Positions 39,937 through 55,418 of a stretch of 64,000 nucleotides of DNA are shown here, piece after piece. This DNA is from Halichondria panicea (lineage: Eukaryota > Porifera > Demospongiae > Suberitida > Halichondriidae): assembly GCF_963675165.1 (NCBI RefSeq), contig NC_087392.1:2681001-2745000 (forward strand), written 5' to 3'. The notes under the pieces were generated by a model. It searched no databases. It saw only the letters and a list, made by a program, of their open reading frames with translations, and was not told the DNA's origin. The position numbers were made by a program, and so were the translations under genes. How positions within the stretch are numbered: position 1 is the first letter of the stretch; each line of letters starts with the position of its first letter.

Positions 39937-42900
39937 TTAAAAGTTCTCCTTGTTGAAATAGAAGCGGGCTCGTGTGGTATCCCCGCTCTTTGTGTATTCA
40001 TTGCAGTAGCGGTGGAGGTTGTGGGAGAGCACTGACGGGCCACAGAAAAACACTCCAACAGATGTGCTACAGGGAGAAGTACTCGATATCATTGAGATTG
40101 GCTGCCAAATACCGTAGTAAGGTATAACCTTTGAGGGTCAATATAAATTTCGCCGATTGGCAACCAAAAATGCGAGGGTGTTCAAACTAATGAAGTTGAC
40201 CCATGAAATTTTAATTTGCAAAATAGAAATTACTCACCAGGACCATTACACAACACTAATTACACGTATGTTAATTGTACGCAAATCACTATATACAACA
40301 GCTCAAAGGAAGACTAGGTATACTGTACGAGTGTGTCTAAGCGATAAATTCCACTTGTGTGACCGTGATATTGCTAAATCAGCAGCATAAATTTTGATAC
40401 AATTAGCCTAGTGAAATTTTGTTGTACAACATTAATTATGAAATACTATGGTCACATGACTGGATTAGGCACATCTGCCAGTTTTTAACTTACATACAGT
40501 GGAACCTCGATTATCAAAATGGGCATGTCCCTTAAATACGCCTGCGCATTGCAGCTGTTACCATGGAGACATGCCCGCTTATCTTCTGCACATGCACAGA
40601 CAACCATGTGGCACTGCTGTTACCCAATTAAATGGGTGGATCAAGGCATAGTTTATCTATTCGATTATCTCACAATTTATTCAGTTATCCGGCCTGCCTC
40701 TGGAACCAAGGCGTACTGATTATTAAGGTCAAGTATGTCGCTGAGATCAACCAGTTTTTAACATACAGTATGCATGTATGTTAAAACACATGTATACTAT
40801 GCGTACTTACTTAGGGTGTGCCTGTGAGATGCTGTCAAACTCTTTGTTCCAGTCAGGACGACCAAAGTGCGTCTTTGCCTGGAGACCAGTGATGGCATCA
40901 CGATCGTCTCCCTCTTGCAGCATAATGGAAAATGCCTGACTGTCCTGCCAACCTCGAGTCAGGTAGATGTGTGTGTCCAAGAAATCACTGCAAATGTACG
41001 TGTACATATAATTATGTAAGACAAAACAAAACATTTACTCGACGTCATGCACAGCGAAGAGGCTTGACCTACATGTAGTGTTTTTTATTAACACCAGCTA
41101 TTATGCTAGTAACATGTGCATGTACAGTGCACAGTTAGTATACCTTATCCCTTTGCTGGCCATTTGAGACTCCACAGACTGCAAGAGGTCAGCGAACCAC
41201 TCAAACGCACTTGGCTCTGGGCAGATCCAGTAGAAATAGACCTTCCTCAGTTTAAGTGCGGTGTCCTCCTGGGTGAGCTTGTAGAAGACAGACTTGAGAA
41301 TTGAAGCAAACGGAGTCACCCCAATACCAGCCCCCACGAGCAGTCCAACTTCGTGAGAAAACACATCCTCACTAGCCGTCCCGAATGGTCCATCCACAGA
41401 TATACTGTACAGAATAAAGAACATGAAGTCACCGTACACATGACATTGTATCTACACAAAAGGAGATGGTTGGCTATGATATGCATGAAGAAACGTGCTA
41501 CACAACACATGTTCCAACTCACGTGGGTAGCTCCCAGGCCTGTTGGAAGTCTCCTCTGCCCACCCCCAGCTGTTTGGCCACCTTCTCTGTCCAATCTCCC
41601 ACTATACGAATGTGCACGCTGAAATAATCTTCCTCTGGAGCCTGCAGGTACAACAATAATGTAGATATTTCAAGTTACTGTAATGAAGGGACAGCTACTT
41701 CATTTGCAAAAGATACATCTGTACAGTACTAAATGTAATGCACATGTGCTCACATAATGCTACAATAAACGGCACTCACAGAGGTGAGGGTAAAGGGATG
41801 CCACTCGAGGAAGGCCACAGAAGGAACGTTGATAAAGACATACTGACCAGCCTCGGCAAAGAAACCTTTCCTCCTCATCTGAATCTCAAACGTTTTGGAA
41901 GGGTGCTCCACCACCTTCACAATAACCACATTACGCAGACTACGAATGAATCGAATTATGCGCTCTATTATGTATATGATCAGTCCACCCAGCATGTACT
42001 TCCACGACTGTGTGCGTGTTTGTGTGTGTGTACAGGGGGGGGGTTAGTGGAGTGCAATGTAAAATAGGAACTCTCTTACACAAGGTGCGGCAGCACTGAA
42101 GGATGCACCACTGCATAGGGTAGTTCCATTGTCAAGTATAATGGTGTTATTATTGGCGCTCATCCTGGTAGTGTGTCCTTCATAAGTATCTCCAATTACA
42201 CCGCAGAACTTAGGGTCATGAATGTTTGAGCTACTTAGATCAGGAGAGTTATTTTGAAGCGGCAGTAGCTCTCTGAAAAGGGAAGCAAAATATGAAATCA
42301 CATCAACTGATACAAAAAAATATATAGATGCTAGCTTGATGCATACAGTGTAACTGTTGTGCATGTGCATGTCAACCCAAACAGCATCCAGGTGAGCAGA
42401 CTCAAAATACAACAGAACGACAGATAGACTGACTGACTACTATAACCCGTGGAACACTAAATATAGCAACTTTTAATCTAAAAATAAATGTAACAGATGT
42501 ATAATTTAATGAACTTACTGGAACTGGTGAAAGGCAAGGCCCAGCAGGAACACAATGAAGAGGTGGTGGGTGTACCAGAAAACCTCAAAGTAGGAGCGAC
42601 GAATAAAGTCGAAGGATGAGGTTACCATCAGGAAGAGAGCCACTGTGATTATATGGCCTGTGATGCCAGCAGCTGTCGTGAAGCAAATCGTGATGGGGTC
42701 CTATGCGTGTGTTGCAGTGAGGTTATTAAGTAGTAACTAAGTGTGTAAGTCTATTAACGCACATTCAATTGTACGAAGAGTAAAGGAGAAAAAAACACTA
42801 CAGATACATGCAATGATGGACATGCATACTGGATCAAGGTATTGTATAGTGGTGGCGTTTTCTATTTGTATGAAGGTCATTCGGACAAGGATGCCTGGCC

Positions 42901-44832
42901 ACATTACAGATGGACACGCATACTTGGGGATTGATGTATTGGCCATTGTATACATGTAGTGGTAGTGGTCTTTCCTGTTAGTATGAAGGTCATCCAGGAC
43001 CAGGATGCTTGGCCACAATACATGTACATGAGTACGTTGCATGGTCTTAATTCTCAGAGACGACCATACAAGGTGTCCAACTGCACATGCCCCCATAAAT
43101 ACCAACTCACTATTTGTACGCTTGCAAGATTCGGCTGTGCTTCAGTAGGCACATTCCTCTTTTCCCAAGGCCACTGTTGATTGAGACGGCGCGGCCCTTG
43201 AGGAGCATTGTTATTAGCCAGGCTGACCAGCCTTTCATAGTTGTACCAGTGAGCTATGACGTGCATAGCGCTGGAGGCGATAATGACCCAAGCTATGGCC
43301 TTGTGAAAAGTCAGGTTCTTGTCCAGTATTCGTCTGACGGTACGGGGAGGGCACTACGAGTAGAAGTTGAATTTAAAACTAGTACAGTACTACTGTATTC
43401 ATCTGTCTACTGTATTCATCTGTCTCAACTCAATGCCGCATACTGATAAAGAGAATCATGAATAACAGTGCCATGTATTACGATGTATTTATGCATGTAG
43501 CACCCACCCTGCCAGTTCCCCTGATAAAGGAGATGAGGTTTCGGCACACTGGGAGCAAAATTAGAATGACGTTGAAGTTAATGGGTAGAGACGGGCCTCG
43601 AGCAAACGCCAGAGCCTCCTATAAGAGAGAAACAAAGTTTAAAGCACATGTCGACATTACAGGGAGATTGTACAATGCCTATGGTATTCTTAGAATGGAC
43701 GAAATACAGCTTCATATGATATGCATGCTCCCTAACAAATCATTCACAGATCATATTTAAAGGCGCACTGTTGTACGGTTTGTGTATAAGCACCACATTA
43801 TACGGGAGGTTTAGTTCTAGCTATGTGAAATATGGCCTCTGATTTCAGCCTAATTGGCACCAGCCCACACACACAAATGCTATGTATGTACAATTAGTAA
43901 GAAAAACATACTTGAGTGGTCTCATTAGGCAGCAATAAACTTATACTATGGTTTATAATTATTTGCACCATCGATACTTTCAATATCGGTGGTTTCCGAG
44001 CTACGTGTAGAATCGTTTCGGTACACATGTTTAAGCTTGCTATTAAGCTTGCTATTAGCACCATAATCTGTAAAAGTGATCAATTGAACCTTTTGCACTG
44101 TGAGGTACGATAAGCACAGTGTGAGCAAATTTCGTTCACGTGACTACTGATTTGATTGTGATAGTGGCACTTGGCCAAGAGCATTTGGAAACAGGATGGC
44201 AACAAACCTATCAAATTTAGCCATGCACATCCTGTGTGGTGATGGCTTTATAACAAGATTAGCCAAATTAGCATACGCAGGTGTCTACATGATTGTACTT
44301 TTACATTCATTCTATCTCTACAAACCAAAACAGAACTAAACAAACGATTTAACTAGAATGAGCAGAGGCGAATTTCAATACACGGCATAGAAGGGGTCAC
44401 CTGGCCATTTAATAGCAGTCCAGAAATTACATGACTGCTGTGCACATTAATCATATGCCTAAAGCATTGCAGCTACCACTATTTTTAAATGGCTTATGAG
44501 GGTCACATCATTATTTAATTTACCAAACACTGACCCTTGTTCGTATTCTCATATAGTAGAAACGATCAGAGTCCTGGAACAGGAAGAACTGGTATAGGAA
44601 CAGCGCAATATTGATGAGCATGTACGCTCCCTGCAAGAGAGAGCACAAAAGTTAACCTGACAACATCATATCAAGCAACATGCTAGTGCAGTTGTGATAT
44701 AAAATAAAGTGGACTGAGTTGCATTTGACTTGCATGCATTGATGGAAGTACTAGTCTTTACAACTAGATTAGGGGCTCACTCACAAGCACTATCCACTTT
44801 GGAAGCTCGTTGATCACCCATCCAGACGCCAT
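39937..44832 (-). CDS. NADPH oxidase of the NOX2 (gp91phox) type
   Basis: Eleven exons on the - strand: 44832-44785, 44630-44535, 43618-43508, 43353-43111, 42700-42519, 42272-42080, 42007-41780, 41641-41523, 41404-41144, 40987-40811 and 40066-39937. Phases join and give 595 residues, close to the roughly 570 of NOX1-3. The six-helix ferric reductase part carries the haem histidines ([10 protein letters not shown] and [10 protein letters not shown]). The FAD site is EWHPFTLTS, the NADPH site [10 protein letters not shown] and FFCGP, and the C-terminus is FNKENF, as in NOX2. No EF hands, so it is not NOX5 or DUOX. The extracellular loop (exon 6) has N-glycosylation sequons. It transfers electrons from NADPH across the membrane to oxygen, making superoxide; NOX2-type enzymes need p22phox, cytosolic subunits and Rac. 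A poly(G) tract interrupts intron 6. Confidence 0.95.
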
Positions 44833-44984
44833 GGCTTGCTTGAATAGAGCTAGCTAGCTAGCCCTTGAGAAAGTTTTATATCTCTGGTTCTATGTACGTA
44901 TACGCTGTTACGTAATCAGCCACGCCCAACGCTTATATGGGCAAATTAATGTAAACATTACAGAACACAAAAGTCAGTCAAAAG
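44833..44984. promoter_or_regulatory. Divergent promoter between NOX2-like and ABI genes
   Basis: Only 152 bp separate the two opposite start codons, so both 5' UTRs and core promoters must share this segment. It is not repeat-derived as far as I can see. It contains GAACACAAAAGTCAGTCAAA directly before the ABI start. Confidence 0.6.
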
Positions 44985-49066
<4,082 letters not shown>

Positions 49067-49344
49067 CTGTGTTGATACTTATTATGTTCTAAACAATGCT
49101 AGATTGATCAGTATTTTCAGAGTTTAATATACAATGTCATTCATTTTGTTGTGCAAGTGCAGTATATAAATTAGGGTGTGGATAGTGTGATGTCATTGAC
49201 ACACGATTTTATTTCAATGTGGGCAGTGACTTGTGGGTGTGCTAATCACATCATGTCAGCCATGCACCACAATGGCATGCGGTACACGGTGCAAAGAAAG
49301 TCAAGCAAATAAGACGCTGTTTTCCCTCTAACAAGGACCCAAGT
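49067..49344. other. Short spacer between ABI and orphan gene copy 1
   Basis: 278 bp holding the ABI 3' UTR and the presumed promoter of the next gene on the same strand. No intact repeat is visible. Confidence 0.4.
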
Positions 49345-52300
49345 ATGTTCTCACATAAGCTGTTTATCAGCTGCAGTATTTTGTGTATCCTCTACCCTGT
49401 TGTGATCACTGCTGGAGAACAAAATGCTGCTCCACACCCATTTAACTTTGTAAAGTTTGGTAGCATATTGTCTCAACTAAACTGCAATCCTAGCCGGTCA
49501 ACGATCTGTAACAGCAGTTGGCCTAAGCCATTTATAGGGAAACATGTACGTGATGTTACGACAATTGTTCAGGGGCTTGCCATATTAGTGGGTTATGCTT
49601 TCTCTTTAGTGATGTCCTTGATTTTTTTGTCTGTTGTCTTGCTGAGATGTCGGGTATCAACTAACTTTGGTCTGCAAAACTCATCATTTGATCAAGAAAT
49701 AATGCCAATTATTATTGTAGTTTTGATCATGTTTCAGCTCTCCACATTCCCATGCATCTGGCAAAGGCCCAGGGCCATGCGTAGTAAACCAGTGATTGTG
49801 CTCCCATACTTTGAGAAAGGCTTCATTCAGAGTGTATATACCGAAACAACATCCATAATTAGACTTTTGTTGTTGCTATCTGGAGATGTTGAACTGAACC
49901 CTGGTCCTCCTCCTAGTGGTAAACGTAGCCATACTGAGGAAGCATCATCATCTGGCTACGAGACTGAACATCTTCCTATTAGCAACGGAGCAATGATACC
50001 GGATTCAACTGAAAAAGACTCTTCGCTCAATAGTGAAGGTTCAATGTGTAGTCAATCAGCACAGGTTGATACTCAATCTTTTGCAGGTCCTCGAAGTGCA
50101 TATTTTAGTTCTAATTTTTCACGTCCTGTGACCTCACAAAATGGTCATCGATTTGATTCACCTAATATAACTCATCCCGACAATTTAGATTCTGAACCGG
50201 TTAGACCAATAAGAATGAGAAAAACCCAGACGTGTCCTGATTTTATGCCAAGGGGACTTACAAATAAAGTGGAGTTCGAACAAATGATAAAAACCCTCAA
50301 GAAGCAGGCTCCTCTTCGTAGCTATTCCTATCCAATGTCTTATTCAGTCATACAAAATGCTGCAACAAAACAATCCTCCGACTTGATACTCCCATCTCAA
50401 TCTGCTACTTTGTTAGATCCTGAAGACCCATATTTGATAAAGCTAAAAAGCCGTGTTAAAGGGTTACTTGAGAATGTGAAAGGATGGAATAAAGAAAATG
50501 GATTCCAAACAAGCATAGAATCTGAAACATTAATTCAATTCTACCTCCTCATTAATCAGTTATATCGAGCTGGGGGAGAGTGTGACTTGTGCTTGTTGTG
50601 CGGAAAATTAAAAACAGGTAAAATAGATAGTCATGTTTTTCCGAGATGCTTACTAGAAGCTTTTAGCAAAATTCATTGTGACGGTGAAAGTAACTGTGTT
50701 TTCGATCCAAGTACAGGAAAATGTATGGGTGCAAACTCATTAACACTACCACTTTTCTGTAGTAGCTGTGAAATGGATGCTTGTGATAACGAATGTCGTC
50801 TTAAAAACCTTTACATTACAATTATGGCAAAAGGAGACAAGCAGATAAAGATTACTGACGATCAGGTTCAATGGTTAAAGAAAATTTTAGCTATTCTAAT
50901 GTTTCGAGGATGCCTTACAGGGATAAACTTTTTAGTAGAACAAAATTTCTTCAAGCTAATTAAATGGCTCATTGCATTGCGCAAGTTTATTCGTAGTGGT
51001 GAAGATGACATTTCTAAACGCCTTGCTTTATATTTGATTCCAAACAACCCATTTAATCCCAACAATGCTGATCCCTCCTACATTCTTGATTTTGTTCTGA
51101 GATGCCCGAGCTTCACCTCACTAGTACGAAGCAAAGGTCGAACGTTCTTCTACACCCAGTTTGATTGTTTTCACTGTGTATTACCTTTCGATGATGTGGA
51201 ACAAAAGTTTGCTTGCGATGCATCAATGACTCACGTAACAAATTGTTTTTTCACACATAGTCCATCAAATGTTTTTTACCTACCTTCTTCTGAAGCAATG
51301 AAGCGCAATTTCCCTTCATTGTTACTTCAAGTTAATTGCTGGAGAACATTAGAAATGGAAATAATTCTTCTTAGAAATCAACACATCGGGAAGTGTTGTC
51401 GTATAGTAACACCTCGTTTTCCCAATAGAAGTTCATATAATCCAGTTTTGCCAAACATTACTTGGCCAAATGAATTACGTAATAATGAAGTTCATAATTT
51501 TGATGATCAACTTGACAAGGCTACTCAAAATGAATATATAAGGATTGCTCACGATTCGTCTCCTTTTGTTTCTAATCAAATAAAAGAAATTAGAGATTTG
51601 ATTAATGGTAAGGCAGCAGTAATTGAGCAAAAAAGAAATCTTCAAAGTCAATATGACAAGCTAAAGAATAAGTACAAAAAAAAAATCAGGAAACCCAACA
51701 GCTTGAGAAACACATTTCTGAACTAACAAAGGAAAACAAATGGCTTAAGCAACGTGTTTCTGGACTAGAAAAGAATTCTGAAACAACATCCAACGATTAT
51801 ACAAATCAACCTACATTAGCAGTTGTGCCACAACAGTCAAGTGATAGTATGGCTTCTGCAAATAATGGTACGTAACGGTTCCCATTTTTGTCAATCTACT
51901 ATCAAAAGTGTATGACTTTGGTACCACATTGTAGAACGACCGACTATAGTTTTGTGAATTAATCGTTTGATTTTTGTATTTGAATGATTTTTCATCTGGT
52001 TGCATGGTGTCTGTGTGCATGTGCTGGATAATTGTTTTGTTTCTTTCCACTTCCAGGTGGAGATCTGCCTGCTCCTCTGATTGATACTCTAGCCCCACTT
52101 CCACAACTCATTGCAGGAAGGGTGCAACCACCACCTCCTGGTGGTCCAGGTAATTTTTTTACTTGCAATGGAGCCTCTTGAGAATGAACTTTCACAAGAC
52201 CCCATTACTTTTAAAGTATGCCGTTTGGATCAGTGTTTTCTCGTAACAGTCTTAATTACCTAACTGCTGTTTCCATTCCACAGGTGCTCCATCCCCTTCC

Positions 52301-54700
52301 TCTGTGAAATCCTTAAGGCGTCAACTGGATTTTGAAGCTGCTAGGGAAGAACTAAGGGGAGAACATCAACATCAACCTACTTTTGTTGTGGAGCCAATTG
52401 ATTTCATGGCTTCTGCAACTATTGGTATGTTGAATTCCTATGCATGAGTATATAATTATGGCCAGGAGCCCATAAATAAGAGAAGGAGCAGTTGACTATC
52501 GGGATCACGTGGCTATGACTGCATTTCCATATATGCAGCGTCACTAAGTGGTTGAATCCCTACACGTGTTATACACAATACAGGGCTGCGGTTTGTAAGC
52601 ACTTAGTCTCTTCCATAAAAAGAAGAGTGCGGTTACACCGGCAATTACAAAACGTGATCCCGAGTATACGTTGAAGTTATAGCCGCTCCTTCTCTTATTT
52701 ATGGGCTCTTGGAGTCCTGGTATGGCCGTGTATATACTTCATGTAACTTGTGTGTACTTTTTTCACATGCCCTAGCATACCATAAATTACGTTACGTTAA
52801 ATTACTGACCCACTCGTGTTTATGTCGTAAGACGGCCCGATATTGATTTTATGTGGGCACGCATTATGCATGTGGTTAACCTCGTCCCATGCTGATCATC
52901 ATTCAGAACACTGCCAGTTTTGTTACCAGGGTTTCTCTTTTAGGGTTTCAAGGGGTGATTGACAGGTGTAAGTACGAAATTTACATGCTCTAAGCAGGTG
53001 AAAAATTACCCACCAACTACCTGATTAAAACAGTGATAACATAGCTGGTAATGTTCACGGTGACTAGGCCCTGATAAATTATGCTCGGTAGCATAATAGG
53101 TCTCTAAAGAATAATTGGGAATAATAGGCATCAGAGGAGGTCAGACACCACTTGACCTTTCTGCTAATTATGACCTAATTCTTCACTACCCACGCTCTGC
53201 TAGATCCGCCCAACTAGTACCGTATTACTGCGAGCATCAAACATTTGCGAACTTTGCGATGGTCGATCAATTCGCAACAATAAAATCCGCAAAACCTAAA
53301 TTATTACTAGTAAATACACACGATCCTTACCAGAACGCAATAGTTAGATCGCAAAGGGTCAAATTTTCTGCTGATTTGGCTCATTCGCAAAGGTTTTACC
53401 CGCAAAATATTCTAGTAATACGGTACTACAATAGTGGCTGTGGCAACATTTGAGACAAGCCGCAACTAGATCTAGACTCTGGAGACGACCTACAGTAGCC
53501 AGCCTAGCCTCTTGATCTGCCAGTTCTCTAATCACCTGTTAATCTGGTCCTAGTCTACAATCAAAATATAGTACACAACAGGATTGTTTGGAAACAGAGA
53601 ATCAAACTGACAGGAAATAAACTCTAAAGCTAGAAGATCAAGAGGCTAGGCTACTATGCATAATTATGGTAGTCTCCAAAGTATAGATCTAGTTTTGCCT
53701 CGAGTGTTGCCACGGCTACTATTGTACTAGTTGGGCGGATCTAGCAGAGCGTGGGTAGTGAAAAGGATTAAAGAATAAAAAGTTATAATTAGCATAAAGG
53801 TCAAGTGGTGTCCGCCTCCTCTGAATAGGCATCAAATGTTTATTTTTGGTAAAGATAAGTTTTGCATAACGATGTTCTCATGCAAAAAATGGTTGATGGA
53901 TCAGTTCAAGTCAGCAAGATAACACTGAGAACCATAATTATTATGTCGTGTGTCAGTTGTGTGCTGTGTTTATGTCTACGTCTTAATTTTTATTGTCACA
54001 TTTTTGGGGAATAATCAGATTTTGGATTTTTTATGAGAATAATAGGCACAAGATGGGTGAAAAAAAAGGCATATTTATCAGGGCCTAATGGTGACTCCAC
54101 CCACAGAAAACGAACTCCCTTTTCAAACCAGTCAAGATTTAGCAACTCTATCTCCATTACCACCTGGACCAGCAGCTGCCCTTCCTGGTGAGTATATATA
54201 ATTATTACACTTATGGGAAACTGATTCACTCATTGTACTTACTGGTGGGCGTATTTTTTGAAAGAAATTATATATAAAAACTTCACTTAAAGGGGGGGGT
54301 GGGCGTAATCTTGGTAGAATACGGTAATCTTCCTTGAGTAAATGACTGCATGTAGAAATGTTGTGGTGTTATTGAGCTGAGATCGCTGTATAATTACTAT
54401 GTTTTGCAAGCATTGCAAAATAAAATCGCAAAACCTATAACTGAATTACTCGTACTTGTATTATTGACATCACGATCCTTAATTACCAGATTGCAACATT
54501 TTCTGCCTCGTTTGGCTCATTTTCAAACACTCAAAAAAATACAGTAGTATACGTACCATAATTCTCAACATGTCATTCAAAAATTTGAGATTGCAATTGG
54601 CACTTTCATGTGTACGTGATTGTATTCTATCTCCCCTGAGTACATATCATAGTTGGCTATAATTATTTTCTCTCACACAGATTTCTTAAAAAAGAATTAA
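49345..54700 (+). CDS. Orphan protein with 2A-like motif, HNH-like Cys/His module and ABI-derived 3' exons (copy 1)
   Basis: Exon 1 (49345-51867) opens with a signal-peptide-like stretch (KLFISCSILCILYPVV), then hydrophobic segments at about 72-100 and 119-137, then LLLLLSGDVELNPGP (2A-like, skip site Gly187/Pro188). A Ser-rich linker follows to about 300. The Cys/His module has C416LLC419, S429-H430-VFPR and C472SSC475, and looks like an HNH or treble-clef fold. A conserved core follows (FRGCLTGINFLV; FYTQFDCFHCVLPFDD), then a coiled coil from about 740. The plain frame stops at 51726. A -1 shift at A10 (51676-51685) restores the coiled coil (KENKWLKQRVSGLE) up to a GTACGT donor, and phase 1 then matches exons 52057-52149, 52284-52424, 54107-54187 and 54681-54700 (total about 952 residues). 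I know no family. The N-terminal part may be released co-translationally from the zinc-module part. Confidence 0.8.
49876..49908 (+). other. 2A-like translational skip motif, copy 1
   Basis: Encodes LSGDVELNPGP, a full match to the D(V/I)ExNPGP consensus, preceded by five leucines. In 2A sequences the ribosome fails to form the Gly-Pro bond, releasing the upstream peptide and continuing from Pro (codon 49906-49908). The position is conserved in the paralogue at 59105-59107. Confidence 0.85.
51676..51685 (+). other. A10 run: frame break or -1 slippage site
   Basis: Ten adenines follow TAC in frame, giving A-AAA-AAA, a canonical slippery heptamer type. Reading on in zero frame stops at 51726. 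The -1 frame stays open for 180 nt as a coiled coil and ends at a splice donor in the phase required by four downstream exons. A one-base homopolymer error would give the same picture. Confidence 0.7.
52057..52424 (+). other. ABI-derived exon pair plus intron inside orphan gene copy 1
   Basis: The exon 52057-52149 and the start of exon 52284-52424, with the intron between, align to ABI exon 6, intron 6 and the start of exon 7 (47600-47860). Shared exon words are CCACCTCCTGGTGGTCCAG. Shared intron words are ACTTGCAATG(A/G)AGCCTCT, CAAGACCC(T/C)ATTAC and GGATCAG(A/T)GTTTTCTCGT, and both use TTCCACAG as acceptor. Phase 1 is kept. Intron homology shows segmental DNA duplication, not retroposition. 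Confidence 0.85.
52462..52712. repeat. 251-bp TIR element in intron 3 of orphan copy 1
   Basis: CCAGGAGCCCATAAATAAGA plus GAAGGAGC at the left is inverted at the right as GCTCCTTCTC plus TTATTTATGGGCTCTTGG. The TIR is about 28 bp. The interior is non-coding. Confidence 0.85.
53065..54087. repeat. 1.0-kb palindromic TIR element ending 19 bp before exon 4
   Basis: The outer ends TAGGCCCTGATAAATTATGC and GCATATTTATCAGGGCCTA are inverse. Long inner arms (53128-53530 and 53640-53840) also mirror each other, for example CACTACCCACGCTCTGCTAG against CTAGCAGAGCGTGGGTAGTG. The left arm is interrupted by a second element (53218-53425). Confidence 0.8.
53218..53425. repeat. 208-bp TIR element nested in the palindromic element
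   Basis: Ends TACCGTATTACT and AGTAATACGGTA are exact inverses. The interior repeats (T/A)TCGCAA and GCAAA words. The sister arm of the host element lacks this insert (CAACTAGTACAATAG in inverse), so the empty site is visible. A decayed relative lies at about 54329-54556. Confidence 0.88.
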
Positions 54701-54712
54701 CGAAGACAGAAG

Positions 54713-54718
54713 AATAAA
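54713..54718 (+). promoter_or_regulatory. Polyadenylation signal of orphan copy 1
   Basis: AATAAA starts 13 nt after the stop codon of the proposed last exon, with a second AATAAA at 54737-54742. This supports the terminal exon call. The remaining spacer to 55418 is AT-rich and I see nothing in it. Confidence 0.55.
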
Positions 54719-55418
54719 AATATAGAACCTCACAAGAATAAACGGACTTATTTAGTAACCATTTTTTCATCTTCGAGATCACAGTCAATTTATCTCCGTC
54801 AGTAGATCTATAGTTATAATTATGTACTCGGTAGGCCTTGGCGGATTTTGCTCAATTGGTTACCTAGTTTCTTGTTATTCTGCTCTTTTTCTTTTTCATC
54901 TACATGTACCTATATTTTCTTTATGCTTATACTATCAATAATTTGTAGGATGTCTGAGACATAATTATATAGTATAATTATGTACAAACAAGAATATTCA
55001 GGAACCAAGTTTCATATAATTATTTAACTACATGTACATGTACACGGTTTTATAATTAATTTTACACACATAAAAGTAGTTGTCAGGATCGTAAGTCTAA
55101 ATCTGCCCTGGAAAAAAATTATAGTTTTTCTCGTTAGCTATTTTTCTAGACCACATCCCATCCCATGCAAGCATTAGCCTCGTTTTCGGCCCAACTTTAA
55201 TTTTCTGTATTGCAACGTAAGATATCAGATGTGTGCAATTGATACATGCCACATGACTTACATGAGTCACACTCACTATATACATTTCTGTATGAGATCC
55301 TACCCAGTTATTTGGAAATCTATTCATCTAAAAAAAGTAGTGCAATAACAATAATTATTCTATATAATTATTGTATAAATAATTATGGTTACATGTACAA
55401 CATCTGAATTTCAGCTCG

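Noticed and set aside
43334-43353. Acceptor CAG at 43334-43336 for NOX exon 4
   Set aside because: It gives the wrong phase. The TAG at 43354-43356 restores the frame and the expected length before LDKNLTFHK.
49345-51726. Treating 51726 as the true C-terminus of orphan copy 1
   Set aside because: The alternative frame after the A10 run continues the coiled coil and splices in phase to exons followed by AATAAA. I still list the A10 run as an uncertainty.
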